A stretch of 64,000 bases of DNA from Daphnia pulex (taxonomy: Eukaryota > Arthropoda > Branchiopoda > Diplostraca > Daphniidae): the NCBI RefSeq assembly GCF_021134715.1, contig NC_060023.1, forward strand, positions 620,001 through 684,000, read 5' to 3'. Positions 1 through 11,639 of this stretch are shown here, in pieces (the stretch's first letter is position 1; each line of letters begins with the position of its first letter). Below the pieces are notes generated by a model. That model was not told where the DNA came from. It saw nothing but the letters and a program-made list of their open reading frames with translations, and did not search any database. The translations under genes and the position numbers were made by a program.

Positions 1-463
1 TGCCATACTTTATGCATGATCAGCTGTATTTGAAGCAGATTTCAAGTCATGCAAGCACTACCAGTTAGAGGAAAGCCACTTCTTTATGTATGTGTTAGTA
101 TGTCAGTGTTTATTTTTGCATATCAATTTGTAAAGTATGTTTCTATCTTGTGTTATTGAAATTTTTCTTTATATTTTATTGCAGGTTGCTGAAAGGTGCT
201 GTTGATTTGTTCCTTTAAGAAGATTGATAGTAACTTGCATTCAATTTTTTCACTTAAATTGTGTTTGAAATTGGTTTACTTTATTAAGTTGAAAGTTTGT
301 TTTGATGTCCGAAGACATTGTGACAGCCCTTAACACAACAAGAGATTCAATATTATGAAATGAAAGATGAAAATTGTATAGCAGTTAGCGGCTGTAATTT
401 GAGTCAGCATTCTCAGCAACATAACCAAAAGATTGTGGCGACAGTATTTTTATCATGAATGAA
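1..463. other. AT-rich non-coding stretch outside the left arm
   Basis: I see no convincing ORF, RNA gene or repeat boundary in this stretch. Similarity to the inverted copy near 60.97 kb begins only at about 464, so this sequence lies outside the duplicated arm. Confidence 0.4.
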
Positions 464-580
464 TGAGTAACGAAATATACAAAATAAAAGTGATACTAGA
501 ATTATGTATATTGTCCCACCTCCACCCACATTTCCTCCACTTTTTACAATCATACATACATACATACACATGCACTTAAG

Positions 581-800
581 TTAACCCGTTGGCTGCCACG
601 CCATACAACCCGTAGGTTGTACTCTACTACTCTACGCGCCACGTCTGAAGGATCCATGGCCAAGGTGGGACTTGCCATTGCTGACAAGTCCGGGCTGACA
701 AGGGGGAAGTCCCTATGGTGCATTGCCTAACAGGGCCTTTCGGCGCGGCCAATGCTTAAGGAGCTAGGGGAGAACAAAGGCGTGGCAGACAACGGGTTAA
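581..800. mobile_element. piggyBac-like MITE, left-arm copy
   Basis: This 220-bp element is bounded by TTAA on both sides, with near-perfect terminal inverted repeats. The left end reads CCCGTTGGCTGCCACGCC after TTAA, and the right end is its reverse complement with two mismatches. TTAA target sites and termini beginning CCC are typical of the piggyBac superfamily. No ORF of note lies inside, so it is non-autonomous. The second copy (60633-60853) shares the flanking DNA. The pair therefore arose by segmental duplication, not by two insertions. Confidence 0.8.
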
Positions 801-1226
801 CTAACACAAAACAAACGCAATAATACCAACAATACGATGATCCACGCTGACATTTTAGGGCTGCCGTCAATCTTTTAGTGTTCATCTAGGCAACATCTCT
901 GCATTACCTAAATATAAAGAGAAAACAATTCTTATTAAGCGACATGACAATTGATCATATAGGTAACAGTTATCAGGTTTTTGGCTCAAAACTTTAACAG
1001 CTCGCATTATTTAAGGCTTAAACATAGCTGGCAATATTGAGAAATGTAAACAGAACAAAGCTCACTTGCTAGTCTTTTTAAAAAAATCCGGAAGTAAACC
1101 GGAAGTAACCACAGCGCCTTAACCATTGAGCTGTCGTCGAAATAAACCACATATTCGTGATCTCCATGAAATTTGGGGTCGATTAGGTGTGATTTAAACG
1201 GAATCCAAAATTTGGCCAAAATCGAG

Positions 1227-1256
1227 AATTTTCCTGAACTATAGTTCAGGAAAATT
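1227..1256. repeat. Perfect 30-bp palindrome
   Basis: Two 15-base halves, centred between 1241 and 1242, are exact reverse complements (core CCTGAACTATAGTTCAGG). The same palindrome is intact at 60157-60186 in the other arm. A decayed version lies near 6806-6842. Function unknown. It could be a hairpin or the scar of a foldback element. Confidence 0.75.
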
Positions 1257-1959
1257 TTCGAAACCGGAAGTACGAATACGTAAAAAACAAAACATGAACT
1301 TTACCACAAATTTTACGAGGATCACGAATATGTGGTTCTTTCGTACGTCAGATGAATATTTACTAAACTACAGACTGAAATGAGTAAACCGGAAGTAGAA
1401 ATAAAAAATCAAATATCGAAAATCTAACAAGTGAGCTTTGTTGGGGGAATAGTTACTGTTACTTATCACTAAATATTTCAACAAAATAACTGCCAATAAA
1501 TGTTTAAAGAGATGTGCAAAGTAACTGAAACTGACTGTTTTGACAGCTGCACATTTTCAAAAAGCCATCTAGCGTTAGAAAAAAGAAACGTCCAGTAAAA
1601 CTTTGTTTGCGCGTAAGAAGGGCCTGATTTTGGAAACTATTACACAGACAGAGTTTGACGCAACTAGACTATTAGTAGATAACCTACGAAAATAAGCAAT
1701 TGTTGTGTACCTTGGCATAATCCCGTGGCGAGTGACTACAGGTTTGTAACAGCGGCACGGAAGCGATCACTGAAAGTGGTCCAGAAACTCGCCAAGTCAC
1801 CAGTGAAGTAAAACAAATTTTGTTTGGAAGCAGTGAAGCTAGATGAGCTTGCGTCGCGAAGATAAGGTTGGAGAAGAACGTTGGTGGAATAGCCTCTTCC
1901 GTCATGGACAAAGGTCAGCATTGGCACAAGAATCTCCGTGCCAGGACCATACGATTTCA

Positions 1960-3120
1960 TAAAGAAACTGCGTGCTCTGTAAAAAGATGTTTTACATTAA
2001 TGAAAATATAAAAATGAATAAAGCATATCAATCTTTACCTTTTCTAAGAAGCACACTGAAATGCTTATGATGAAAAAACCGTAAAGATGGAATTCACAGC
2101 AACCAACTCCACATGTTGAGATAAATTTCCTGATGCCAAAGAAAGTGTCATGAAGTATTGCAGTAGCGTGGTGATAGGTGGCATTGATGCTGGTAATGGC
2201 ACAAATGCAATCACAAGACCAAATGTTGACCGGAGCTGGTTGTCGGTCAGCAACACTTCCAGGATTCCACATCTATCCTTCTAGCGTTAAAAATAAGACA
2301 AGGAAAGAAGAACGTTTAAAACTAATGTGAAGATTTCTGCGGTATGACTCGTTGACACTCGATTGATTTACGCATCATCTACTCACCAAATCATGATCAT
2401 TCCTTCGTCACCAAGAACCCACCAACTCACTACAAACAGCATAAGCTCAAAACTCCAAACCTGGAGGTGATAATCGGCGTCAGTCCCTTTCTTGATCCTA
2501 GAAAACAAAAACAAACAACAATAAGTAACAATCAATTGTATGATCCAGAAATCTTACCTTAACCAGGCTAGGGTAACTTCTGGGAAGTATGATTTCAAGA
2601 GGTGCTCCTGCTCTCATATCCCATTAAGGCTGCTTGATGATTAAGAAGAATATGTGGAAGTTAACGGTATGGCCTCATCAACATACTTCTGAAATACTCA
2701 TTATTGAAATAATTTTGTTGTAATTAATGTTTCTGGGAGAAAACAGTAGCAAACCTTTACCTCTTTTAATGCAATATTGCTTTCAAGTGATCCTGGAAAA
2801 CAGCACAGTATGAATACAATTTCACTGTTTTCACACTGCTGAAGGCACGAAATTTAGAGTTCTACATGGTTCAAGGGAGAATTTTTTAATCAGTCACAAT
2901 CCACCATTATTGGCATTATATGATTTAAATTAGTTGTAGTACTTACTAGACTTATAGCATAGGTTGTATTGTAGTACTACAACTGTTTGGTTTTCGTACT
3001 TGGTTGTGATCACTTCTGACTGTAGTGAGCGGTACGACACAGAAAAGGCTATTTGTTAACCTGTATCTTATTCTAATGTCTCATTAACAAAGTGATTTTC
3101 ATAGTGGAAGATCAGACAGA
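1960..3120. other. Left-arm block with weak or no match in the right arm
   Basis: No gene is supported here. Parts of it (about 1980-2210 and 2800-3080) recur in decayed form at 7450-7670 and 8160-8370, so it belongs to the same repeat family as the tandem copy downstream. Open frames of 60-90 codons on the minus strand near 1997-2272 have no recognisable domain, and the decayed copy does not preserve them. Confidence 0.4.
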
Positions 3121-3873
3121 CGGGAAACATTTCAGTCAATCAGTTGTTGGTGATGAAAACCCGACGTTGTTGAAATAAGCTGTCAGCTAGTGCAGGACAT
3201 TTGCAAACGCGGTTAAAGTCTATTTTAACAACGTGGGTTGTTAAAATAGACTTTTACCAAACTATGTTGGAACTATAATCCTTGAAAATAACTTACATTT
3301 GATTTAGCGTCGAATTTATTCCAAAAACACAAGTAAAACTCGAACAAAGCAGCAAGAACTTTCGACATGCTTTCGACATGAGAAGACGAAAACAATGGGA
3401 TTTTAGCGACATCTATCTTCTATCAAACGAACCATTTTACCCCATTACTTTTTATGGGAAAGAGAAAAATTGATTGCTTTATCACGTGTAACTTGAAATT
3501 TACTGCTAAGTGCTATGTAGCCAGGCAACTTACGTTCAAAATAGAAAATACTACAATTGTTTTCCGACAGTCACCAATCAAAATTGCTTAAGCAGAAATT
3601 ATAAGATATGTTTTGCTCCCTCGCAACAATTTATTTATTTCGTTATTTGATAAATTTACATCGGTTTTCGACACTGTCCAACTAACTACTTGACTAGCCA
3701 CCTAGCTTGTAGATTTCTATGATCACTTCATTATCACAAACAAGGAAGAATGTTGAGAAATGAGAAGTGAATCTTGGACTTAGCATTAAACTGATTTTCC
3801 AGTGGGAGACTTTAAATCGTTTGAAGACTTTTAAATTATAATCTCAGAATCAAGAAAGAACAATTGACGGGAA

Positions 3874-4881
3874 CTAATATTTTGGGTAGGGAGCAGTAGC
3901 TTTAGTGGTGTAGGCTGGAGTTTCGTACTCCGGCTCCTTGTAGGCTGGGGTAGTGTAGGATGGCGCGGCGTAAGCGGGGGCGACGTAGGCCGGTTGTTTA
4001 TATTCGGGAGCCTTGTAGGATGGAGCGGAGTAGGAAGCATCAGCTTTGGACTCAGCGTTCTCGGGATACTTGGCTTCCCCTTCGTATTTCACATCAGCGG
4101 TGTATCCGTTGGCGTCAGCCTTGTAGGTGACGATCTGGATGCGGCTGTCGGGGAGAACAACGCGGTAAGATCCGCTGACTACGTTGTAGTCAGACTTCTC
4201 GTTGTGCTCGAAGTCGTTGTAAAATTCTTTATCCTGGACGTTGTATCCGAAGCTGTAGGGTTGCGGGGCCTGAAAATTTAATTCAATGGTTGCAAATTAA
4301 TTTTTGTCATTTGAGTCATTTAATTATTAATTGAATCAAAACTTACGTATGTCACTTCTTCGTATTTAGGGGTCTCATATTTAGGAGCCTCGTATTTAGG
4401 AGCCTCGTATTTAGGGGCCTCGTACTTAGGAGCCTCGTATTTAGGAGCTTCGTACTTAGGAGCCTCGTATTTAGGAGCCTCGTATTTAGGGGCCTCGTAC
4501 TTAGGAGCCTCGTATTTAGGGGCTTCGTACTTAGGAGCCTCGTTTTTAGGAGCCTCGTATTTAGGGGTCTCGTACTTAGGAGCCTCGTATTTAGGAGCCT
4601 CGTATTTAGGAGCCTCGTATTTAGGGGCCTCGTATTTAGGAGCCTCGTATTTAGGAGCCTCGTATTTGGGGGCTTCGTACTTAGGAGCCTCGTATTTAGG
4701 GGCTTCGTTCTTGGGAGCCTCGTATTCAGCAGCCTTGTATGAATCGGCAACAGCGAACGTAACAAAGGCAACGAGGATAATAGAGAACTGGAATTTAATT
4801 TTTAAAAAAATAAAATTAATTTAAGCAATTTAGAAATATTCAGTTAAAATATGAAATTGTGGTTACGATTTTTACCTTCAT
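3874..4881 (-). CDS. RR-1 type cuticle protein with expanded APKYE repeat
   Basis: Structural cuticle protein, secreted and predicted to bind chitin. There are three coding exons on the minus strand: 4876-4881 (only ATG AAG), 4347-4787 and 3874-4269. They give about 280 residues with all introns in phase 0. The tiny first exon followed by a hydrophobic signal peptide (MKFSIILVAFVTFAVADS) is a hallmark of arthropod cuticle genes. Exon 2 encodes about 24 copies of a five-residue APKYE unit. Exon 3 holds the Rebers-Riddiford chitin-binding domain, from PQPYSFGYNVQDKE to VTYKADANGYTADVKYEGEA, then a YxAPxY-rich tail. The right-arm paralogue has only three APKYE units. A TATA box and initiator lie just upstream. 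The protein would sit in the exoskeleton matrix. Confidence 0.92.
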
Positions 4882-4919
4882 GTCGGAGCAGTAGTTGACT
4901 TGTTTGAAACAGCTGAATA

Positions 4920-4956
4920 ACTGATACTTTCCAACCGAATCGTCCACGATTTTATA
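4920..4956 (-). promoter_or_regulatory. TATA box and arthropod initiator of the left cuticle gene
   Basis: On the minus strand TATAAAA lies at 4956-4950 and TCAGT at 4924-4920, about 30 bases apart. Transcription probably starts near 4922, about 41 bases before the ATG. The same arrangement is conserved in the right-arm copy. Confidence 0.75.
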
Positions 4957-5889
4957 CGAAAAAAGGGAGTTGACAACCAACGGCAATATGAGGGTGGGGC
5001 TGCAAGTATGAAGAAGGTGAAGGTAAAACCGCAAATCTAGATAGGAACATGGGCCAGTATTAGATCGTATGAAAAACGAAATATCAATGCATTGGAGACT
5101 ATTAATCGTTTTCCGAATTTGGCCGTCAACAACTTTCTCGAATTGTTGTCTCAGGAATGACCACAAGGACTTGCACGCAAAAATGTTACATAAATCTGTG
5201 GCAATTCACATATTTTAACTTAATTGGCTATGATGATGAGTCTACAATAAAACAACGTTTATAAAAAATTCGTTTCAGTTTTTTTTATTACTATTGTAAT
5301 AAAGTACAATTTTTGCGTGCCTTACGTTCAAGGTGTCTGTACAGGCAAAATATTTTCTTGCACAGGTTTCATTGTTGTTAACAGCAAACGCAAACTTGAC
5401 GGGCTCAAATGTCGGTCAGTGTCGCAAGTCGTTCAACTGTATATCGATGCCCATAGCAATACCATCTCACCTTTCAAATGAATCGGTACCAACGCAGTAA
5501 TTTAAATATTGGATCACCTTGCAACTTCACTTTTATTAGAAAGTACATCAAGTAGGTCATCCTTCAAAGAGAATTCGAGTAACATCTTCCGATTTCAATC
5601 GATTTTTTCACTGCTAGTGACATTTTTTTAAATAACATTTTATTAACGTTAAGATTAATATTGAACAGCGTATTTTCATGGTTAAATGTTTCCTTACTAT
5701 TTTACTACGTTAATTCAATTAAATTCTCCTGTCTTTAAATTCAATTGAAAAATAAACGATTTTAAATTTCAATGATTTATGAATGTTTCCTCGCTGAAAT
5801 GAAAATGAATCGGCAAGTTTAAAAAAAGTAACTTTAGGTGTATCAGGCGAACCAGCATTCAGGTTTGTACGCAAGGAAAAATAAATGCC

Positions 5890-6177
5890 TTGAATAAGAT
5901 ATTTTTAGAACCAGTGAAAATGAGTACGGATCAGCAAACAACCGTGTTTCAGAATTTCCTCAACGAAATAAAAACTGAGAATTTAAATTTTAGGAAACAA
6001 CTATTCTGGGGTGATGCAACCGCACTTAAAAGAACTTCAATATCTCAAATCTCTTTGGCCGATCCGATCCATCTTACATCAGTAGCTCGTACAGAAATAA
6101 CGGCAAGGCATGACCCTTTCACTATTCTTGAAAAGAAACGTGATCTAACTATTGCCCCAAACAAAGACTTAAAATAA
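5890..6177 (+). other. Small orphan ORF shared by both arms
   Basis: This 95-codon ORF has no domain that I recognise. Its middle (NFLNEIKTENLNFRKQLFWG) is conserved in the opposite-arm ORF at 55283-55585, with FLNEIKTENLN and KQLFWGDA intact. After that point the two copies are in different frames, so at least one carries a frameshift. It may be a remnant of an exon duplicated with the arm, or a coincidental ORF. No intron signals or start context settle it. Confidence 0.25.
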
Positions 6178-6394
6178 CTTGGGAATATTTGCGGCATTAA
6201 AAAAATAAATAAATCGATTCCTTCCCGAATTTCCCAAATTCTGTTGATCTAGAGAAAACATGGCAATAATATAGTCAGACGTAAGCAAACGGCAGAAAAC
6301 ATCAGCAAAGCTACTGATAAGGTTAAGATTCGTGTTTCTTTGATTCCTTCGAATTCTTTAGATTTTACAATTGTTAAGGTTGTTAGAAATCAGA

Positions 6395-8700
6395 CTAAGT
6401 GAACAAAGCAGCAAGAACTTTCGACCGACATGAGAAGACGAAAACAACGTGATTTTAGCGACCATTAGTGTTTATGTGGAAGAGAAAAATTGATTGCTTT
6501 ATCACGCGTAGTCGCGTAACTTGAAAATGACTGCTAAGTGCTAGGTACAAAAACAGGCAACTTACATACTACAACTGTTTTCCGACATTCACCAGTCCAA
6601 ATTGCTAACGCAGAAATTATAAGATATATTTTCATTAATTGCGCTCGCATTAATTTATTTATTTGGTTAATTAATAAATTTACTTCGGTTTTCGACACTG
6701 TCACATTACTTACTCCCGGTCTTTAAAACTGCTACTGTATGTTAGATTTCTATGATCACTTCATTATCACAAACGAGGAAGAATGTTGAGAAATGAGAAG
6801 TGAATCGAGAATTTTTCTGAACTATTGTTCAGGATAATTCTCGAAAACCGGAAGTACGCGTACGTAAAAAAAAAAAAAACATTATTCAAAATATAACAAG
6901 TGAGCTTTGTTGGTGGAAAAGTTATCGTCAGTTTTCACTAAAAAATTTCCATTTAATAGCTGCCGATAAATGTTTAAAGAGATTTGCAAAGTAACTGAAA
7001 TTGAAACTGACTGTTTTGACAGCTGAAAATTATCGAAAAGCCGTCTAGCGTTAGAAAAAATAAACACTTATAAGTCTAAGTAACACTTTTCCGAGCAAGA
7101 AGGGCCTGATTTTGGAATTATTACACAAACAGAGTTTAACGCAAATAGATTACTACTAGTAGATAATCAACGAAAATAAGTCAATTGTCCGGTACCTGGC
7201 CATAATCCCGTGGTGAGTGACTGTAGGTGTGTCACAGCAACTGAAGTGATCCAACTCGCCAGTGAAGCAAGAAAAGTGTAGCAGGCTAGCAGCATAACTC
7301 AAAGACTCACTCACTGAAGTAGTGAGGCTGGATGAGCGTATGTCTTGAAGATAAGGATGGAGAAGAACGTTGGTGGAAGTCCCTCTTTTGTCATGGACAA
7401 ATCCAGCATTGGCTCAAGGATGTCCGTGGGGATCTTTAGTGCTCTGTAAAAAAAAATGTGTTACATTAATGAAAATATAAAAATGAATAAAGCATATCAA
7501 TCTTTACCTTTTCTAAGAAGCACAGAAATGTTCCTGATGAAAAACCGTAATAATGGAATTACAGCAACCAACGACATTACTCCTCCGGTGGGATAAATTT
7601 CCTGATACTAAAGTAAGTGTCATGAAGTATTGCAGTAGCGTGGTGATAGGTGATATTGACGCTTACCTTTTTCATATGGGTGATGATTTAGTAAGGCATC
7701 TGACGTTGTGCGGTTGGTTTGGTTGGTAGCAGTAATGGGGAAATACCTTATCTCCGCACAATTTGTATTCCACCATATGTGGACTTCAAACGTGAGTTTT
7801 AGGCTTTTGACAGCATGAGGATCTAATGGATGGAAAATGATTCAGGTTAGTTGCGATTTTGGACGATTTCCGATATTTTCTACTAAAGCCCCAAATTTAA
7901 CAAGAATCACGAATATCTGGTTGTTTTTGGCACCACATGAATATTTACAGAACTTTTAGCTAATTTAGAAACCAGAATTAGAATAAAAGCATATTATTGA
8001 AAATTTGAAAAAAGTGAGCGAAAAAATTGAGCTTTGTTGCTAGAACTGTAAAAATCAGTTATCATCAAAAAATTTCCTCTAGTTACCTGCGATGAATGGT
8101 TTTAGAGATGTTTTAGTAACTGAATCCGGCAGTTCATCAAAGACCATGGTTTAGTCATCTCACTGCTCCTGCGCTCCCATAGCAGCGTGATAGCAATTTC
8201 ACTTAATACTGCTGAAGGCATTCAATTCAGAGTCCTACATGGTTTATTAAGGGGAAAGGTATTTATGAATCACAATCTACTATATGGTATGATTTAACTT
8301 CACCACTTCTGTTTGTAGTGGGTGTAATAACACACAAAAGTTTTTATGTTCACCTGTACCATGTTCTATAACCTGATTAGAAAAGACAAACATAAAGGTT
8401 TACCCAGCATAGATTGGGAGTTCAGTTAATTAGTTGTAGGATGGTCATGGAAACCAGGTGACATTGTTGAAAACTGTCAGGTAGCACACAATCTAGAATT
8501 TCAAGTAGTAACTAGAATTGGGTACAAATATAAATTAGGCATGTACACAGAATCAGTAAAGATAACATACATTTATTTTTATTTGATATGAATGAAATTT
8601 ATTGCAACGACACAAGGGAAACTACGAAGAAAGCAGAAAAACTTTCAAGACAACAAAACAATGATTTTAGCGACATCTAGCTTCTATCAAACGAACCTTT
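6395..8700. repeat. Degenerate extra copy of arm sequence, partly in tandem
   Basis: This block is made of pieces that match the left arm in direct orientation. 6395-6805 matches about 3340-3770, 6806-7670 matches about 1225-2210, 7850-8150 again matches about 1300-1560 weakly, 8160-8370 matches about 2800-3080, and 8590-8700 matches about 3300-3420. The order is shuffled relative to the arm, so more than one duplication or deletion event is needed. No gene is seen inside. Confidence 0.7.
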
Positions 8701-8884
8701 TCCCATCTCTTTTTTTACTACATTTGCCAAATTTTTAATTTGTTTTGAATTTTTAAATAGTAAACATTTAAGAGAAGAATTTTTACTACAAATATAGATT
8801 AATACAAAGAGTAAAGCTCATGAAAAAAAAATCTCATTTTGCAATTTTTCCCCGGTTAAAAATGATCTTGACTGGACTCCACCG

Positions 8885-9176
8885 TGTTGGAAATGAAACT
8901 CTTGTTGGCGGTGTCGACCGTTCAACTTCCAAGAATGAGATAAGAGAGATGACACCTTTTTTGTGTTGTTGCTAGTAGATCCTTATATTTCACACTGATC
9001 TATATACATCATTTTGGGATTTCGATAGCTAGTTTAGGGTTGAGTAGGTTAGGGAACAATAGATTGAGTGGGAAGAGTGGGTAAAATTGGGGCCCTCTGT
9101 TGAGGTCCCTACAAATTACACATAATTAACAATAGTAAAGTGTCGATCACTGTTGGGAGTCATTATATTCCCAACA
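8885..9176 (-). repeat. 3' LTR of the retrotransposon
   Basis: This 292-bp repeat is identical, as far as I can read, to 12596-12887. In element orientation it is preceded at 9190-9177 by the purine-rich tract CGGGGAGCA, the likely second-strand primer site. Confidence 0.88.
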
Positions 9177-9226
9177 TGCTCCCCGGCAGAGCCCGTTCAA
9201 TTGGCTCGACATCCTGATCGACTTGA

Positions 9227-11191
9227 TTATCCGTTGGATGGGAGAGCTGTGATGAATTGAGAATTTGAGTGAACATGGATGGCCTGGATTACGAGGAGCT
9301 GTTTCGTCAACTGGCTCGTCAATCGTCCATTCCATTTGTTTCCGAGTGAGATTTTGTTGACTCTCTTTGGAAGTTTGCCACCAGGATCCCATACCGATTG
9401 GTGTGCGCTAGGATTTTCTTTGATGGCTTTTAACACAAGAATAGTTTTTAGTTGGAGTGAAACGTGTTTGTTAGGTACCTGGGTTAACCATTTTGAGAAC
9501 AACGACTGGTCGATGAAATCTTCTTCTTTGATTGGTGACCTTGTGATGCGTTGAGGAGCTGGTTTTACTGGCTCCAAGCGTTTCCGTTTCAGTAAATGTT
9601 GATGGGTAGCGAATTCCGGAAAGATGGATGCTTGACTGCACGGTGATCTAAACTTCGGAATTATTTCTTGGTTACTTGCTGCGCTTTTTGAGTTGACAAA
9701 AGCAGCGTCTTGTTGAGGATCTTCTTTCAATGCTTCCAGCGATGCAGCTGGCCTTCCCGGGGGAAAAAAAAGAACGGAATCAGCCTCTTCTTTTGAGTCG
9801 GCTGGCGTAATCCTAATGCATGAATCTTTAGTTATTAGACAATGGATTGTGCAAGGAGCTTCTGCTTGGTAAGTTGGAGCTTCTTGCTGAATAAGAGATT
9901 GAGGAGCTTCTGCCGGATTGGCTGGAGCTTTTTCAGAGATGAGAAAACAAGGAGCTTCTGCTGGTGTACCTGGAGCTTCTTGAATAATGAGAGAACAAGG
10001 AGCTTCTGCTTGATATGCTGGAGCTTCTTGCTGATTGAGTGTACAGGCAGTTTTTTGGTTGCGAGAGGAGCTCGAGAGAATTTTGGGCTCCACTGCTTCC
10101 ATACCATCTTCAATGGATACGACCGGAACATCTGAGATTGATAGTCCTTTCTTTGGTCGTTGTTGGACACTGGTACTTCCAGCCTCCTCTTCCATTGGGA
10201 TTTTTTCTGCTCCCTCCAGTTCTGCTGTGTATTCTGATTTCAAAACAAAAGAATTATTTTCTTCGATTTCATCCCCTTCAAACCTTTTGTTGTCTGGATA
10301 TCCTTCTGGCCCATCCGGAAACTCCGAGAGTGAGTCGCCTTTTTTCGGTGGGTGGGGGAGACTGGTCGTTCCAGTCTCCATTCCTTCCTTCTGGATATTT
10401 TCTTTTGACTGGTAAGAAGGGAAGTTTGAAACACAACAGCTTTCTGTCGCAAGCGACGACTTAACTGGTTGAATTGGGTCTGGAATATACGCTGCTGCAA
10501 ACTGAGATGTGGTGAGGTTTAAATCGGATGGTTCTATTTTAAATTGAAGGTTTCGCAGAGCTGCGACATCCTTCAGATCAATCACTGGTTGTAGTGAGTT
10601 CAGATTTTGAAAGGCGGCTGGCAATCGGTTGACAGCTCCTGGAATGAATACGGGCACTGAATAGATGGCTGTTATTCCCTGAATGGCTATGTCACGAATT
10701 AGTTGATCTTGATTGACTGTTGGGTTTGCTGCCTGGTTTGCCATCAGTTGTTTGGTTTCGAGAACTATTTTCTCGCATTTCACTCTGCGGGCTTCGAGTT
10801 CGTTGCGCCATTTTACTTCTTCAGCTTCGTTTTTGATTCTTTGTTCTTCCTCACGTTTTTTCACTTCTTCAGCATTTGACCATTCCCGCCGTCTCGTCTT
10901 GACGATTATTCTGGCGGCTCTAACCTCGTCTGCTGTTTGTTCCATGGTGTTGACGTCTGCTTCGAACGTTGCTTCGTCTATATAATCTTCTTCTAGGATC
11001 CTGATTGAGAATATCTCATAAGTCTTGTGGAATCCATTTAGCTGTTTTTCTAGTTTTACGGCTTCGATAAATGCTTCCGACGTCATAACGGTTGTTTCGT
11101 ACGCTTCGGCGAGGTTGATAATGCGGGTGAGATGCCTTTTAATGATAGTTCTTGCGAATTTCGGAGCCATTCTTGATACAACTGGCTCCAC
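9227..11191 (-). CDS. Gag-like protein of the LTR element
   Basis: An uninterrupted 654-codon ORF. Residues 16-100 (RTIIKRHLTRIINLAEAYET onward, with FEADVNTMEQTADEVRAARI) resemble the N-terminal gag region of BEL/Pao elements (DUF1759 style). Residues 100-150 are a charged, probably coiled-coil stretch (KKREEEQRIKNEAEEVKWRN). Residues 387-448 hold four to five repeats of a QEAPxxxAEAPC unit. No zinc knuckle (CCHC), protease or polymerase motif is present. An open frame of this length in an element with matching LTRs suggests the product is still made. The element would then depend on enzymes supplied by a full-length relative. The C-terminal 100 residues match nothing I recognise. Confidence 0.75.
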   Translation of the reverse strand: MEPVVSRMAPKFARTIIKRHLTRIINLAEAYETTVMTSEAFIEAVKLEKQLNGFHKTYEIFSIRILEEDYIDEATFEADVNTMEQTADEVRAARIIVKTRRREWSNAEEVKKREEEQRIKNEAEEVKWRNELEARRVKCEKIVLETKQLMANQAANPTVNQDQLIRDIAIQGITAIYSVPVFIPGAVNRLPAAFQNLNSLQPVIDLKDVAALRNLQFKIEPSDLNLTTSQFAAAYIPDPIQPVKSSLATESCCVSNFPSYQSKENIQKEGMETGTTSLPHPPKKGDSLSEFPDGPEGYPDNKRFEGDEIEENNSFVLKSEYTAELEGAEKIPMEEEAGSTSVQQRPKKGLSISDVPVVSIEDGMEAVEPKILSSSSRNQKTACTLNQQEAPAYQAEAPCSLIIQEAPGTPAEAPCFLISEKAPANPAEAPQSLIQQEAPTYQAEAPCTIHCLITKDSCIRITPADSKEEADSVLFFPPGRPAASLEALKEDPQQDAAFVNSKSAASNQEIIPKFRSPCSQASIFPEFATHQHLLKRKRLEPVKPAPQRITRSPIKEEDFIDQSLFSKWLTQVPNKHVSLQLKTILVLKAIKENPSAHQSVWDPGGKLPKRVNKISLGNKWNGRLTSQLTKQLLVIQAIHVHSNSQFITALPSNG

Positions 11192-11639
11192 AAGAGCTGT
11201 TGAGTACGAGAAGAAGGAGATAATTAAAAAAAATTTTTGATTGAGTTGATTAGCCTTTTTTGTTGTTCTGCTCGGTCTTCGGAGATTCGTGGTGCCGAAT
11301 TATATCCTGCTTTCTTTTCCACTTTATTTGAATTTCTTTATGTGAAGATATCTGCAAGAACTAATTGATTTATGGAGCTAGGGTAATTTCCAAGCTCCGC
11401 ACAATTGTACAAACGGCATAATAACAATTTTAAAAAAAAGAAATGAAAGAGTTTTTTGACGCAAGATGGCGTCTTTTAATTCCCAATTTTTTGTTTGTAC
11501 TCAGAGGGCGCGTTATGCCTCCTTTGAAAGAGGGAAGGATTTTTCTTTGCGCAATGAAGAAAAAAAAAAAAAAAAGGCAAGAGCGTAAGAATGAGTGCGA
11601 GATTTGTTTTGAAAATGGCGGAAGGCCTTTGAAAAAATA

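Larger units (their letters stand above)
464..6390. repeat. Left arm of a large inverted duplication
   Basis: This segment matches the reverse complement of 54888-60970. Matching blocks seen by eye are 464-1960 with 60970-59480, about 3130-3800 with 58060-57390, the cuticle gene 3874-4960 with 57221-56405, and 5000-6390 with 56360-54888. Blocks near 1980-3100 here, and 58.3-59.4 kb in the partner, match poorly or not at all. The arms are diverged, with many substitutions and indels, so the duplication is not recent, although single blocks such as the MITE and the 60.0-60.4 kb region are still very similar. Outside the cuticle gene and one small ORF I see no coding sequence in this arm. Confidence 0.85.

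Noticed and set aside
1684-2272. Minus-strand ORFs in the left arm as a multi-pass protein
   Set aside because: The frames are not preserved in the decayed copy at 7.1-7.7 kb or in the right arm, and no motif is recognisable.
4352-4771. Long repetitive frame reading NTRLLSTRPLNTRLL
   Set aside because: It is the wrong frame of the APKYE repeat of the cuticle gene. A 15-bp period keeps all frames open.
9842-10464. Plus-strand ORFs over the gag-like gene
   Set aside because: Antisense frames of the repeated QEAP region, with no independent support.
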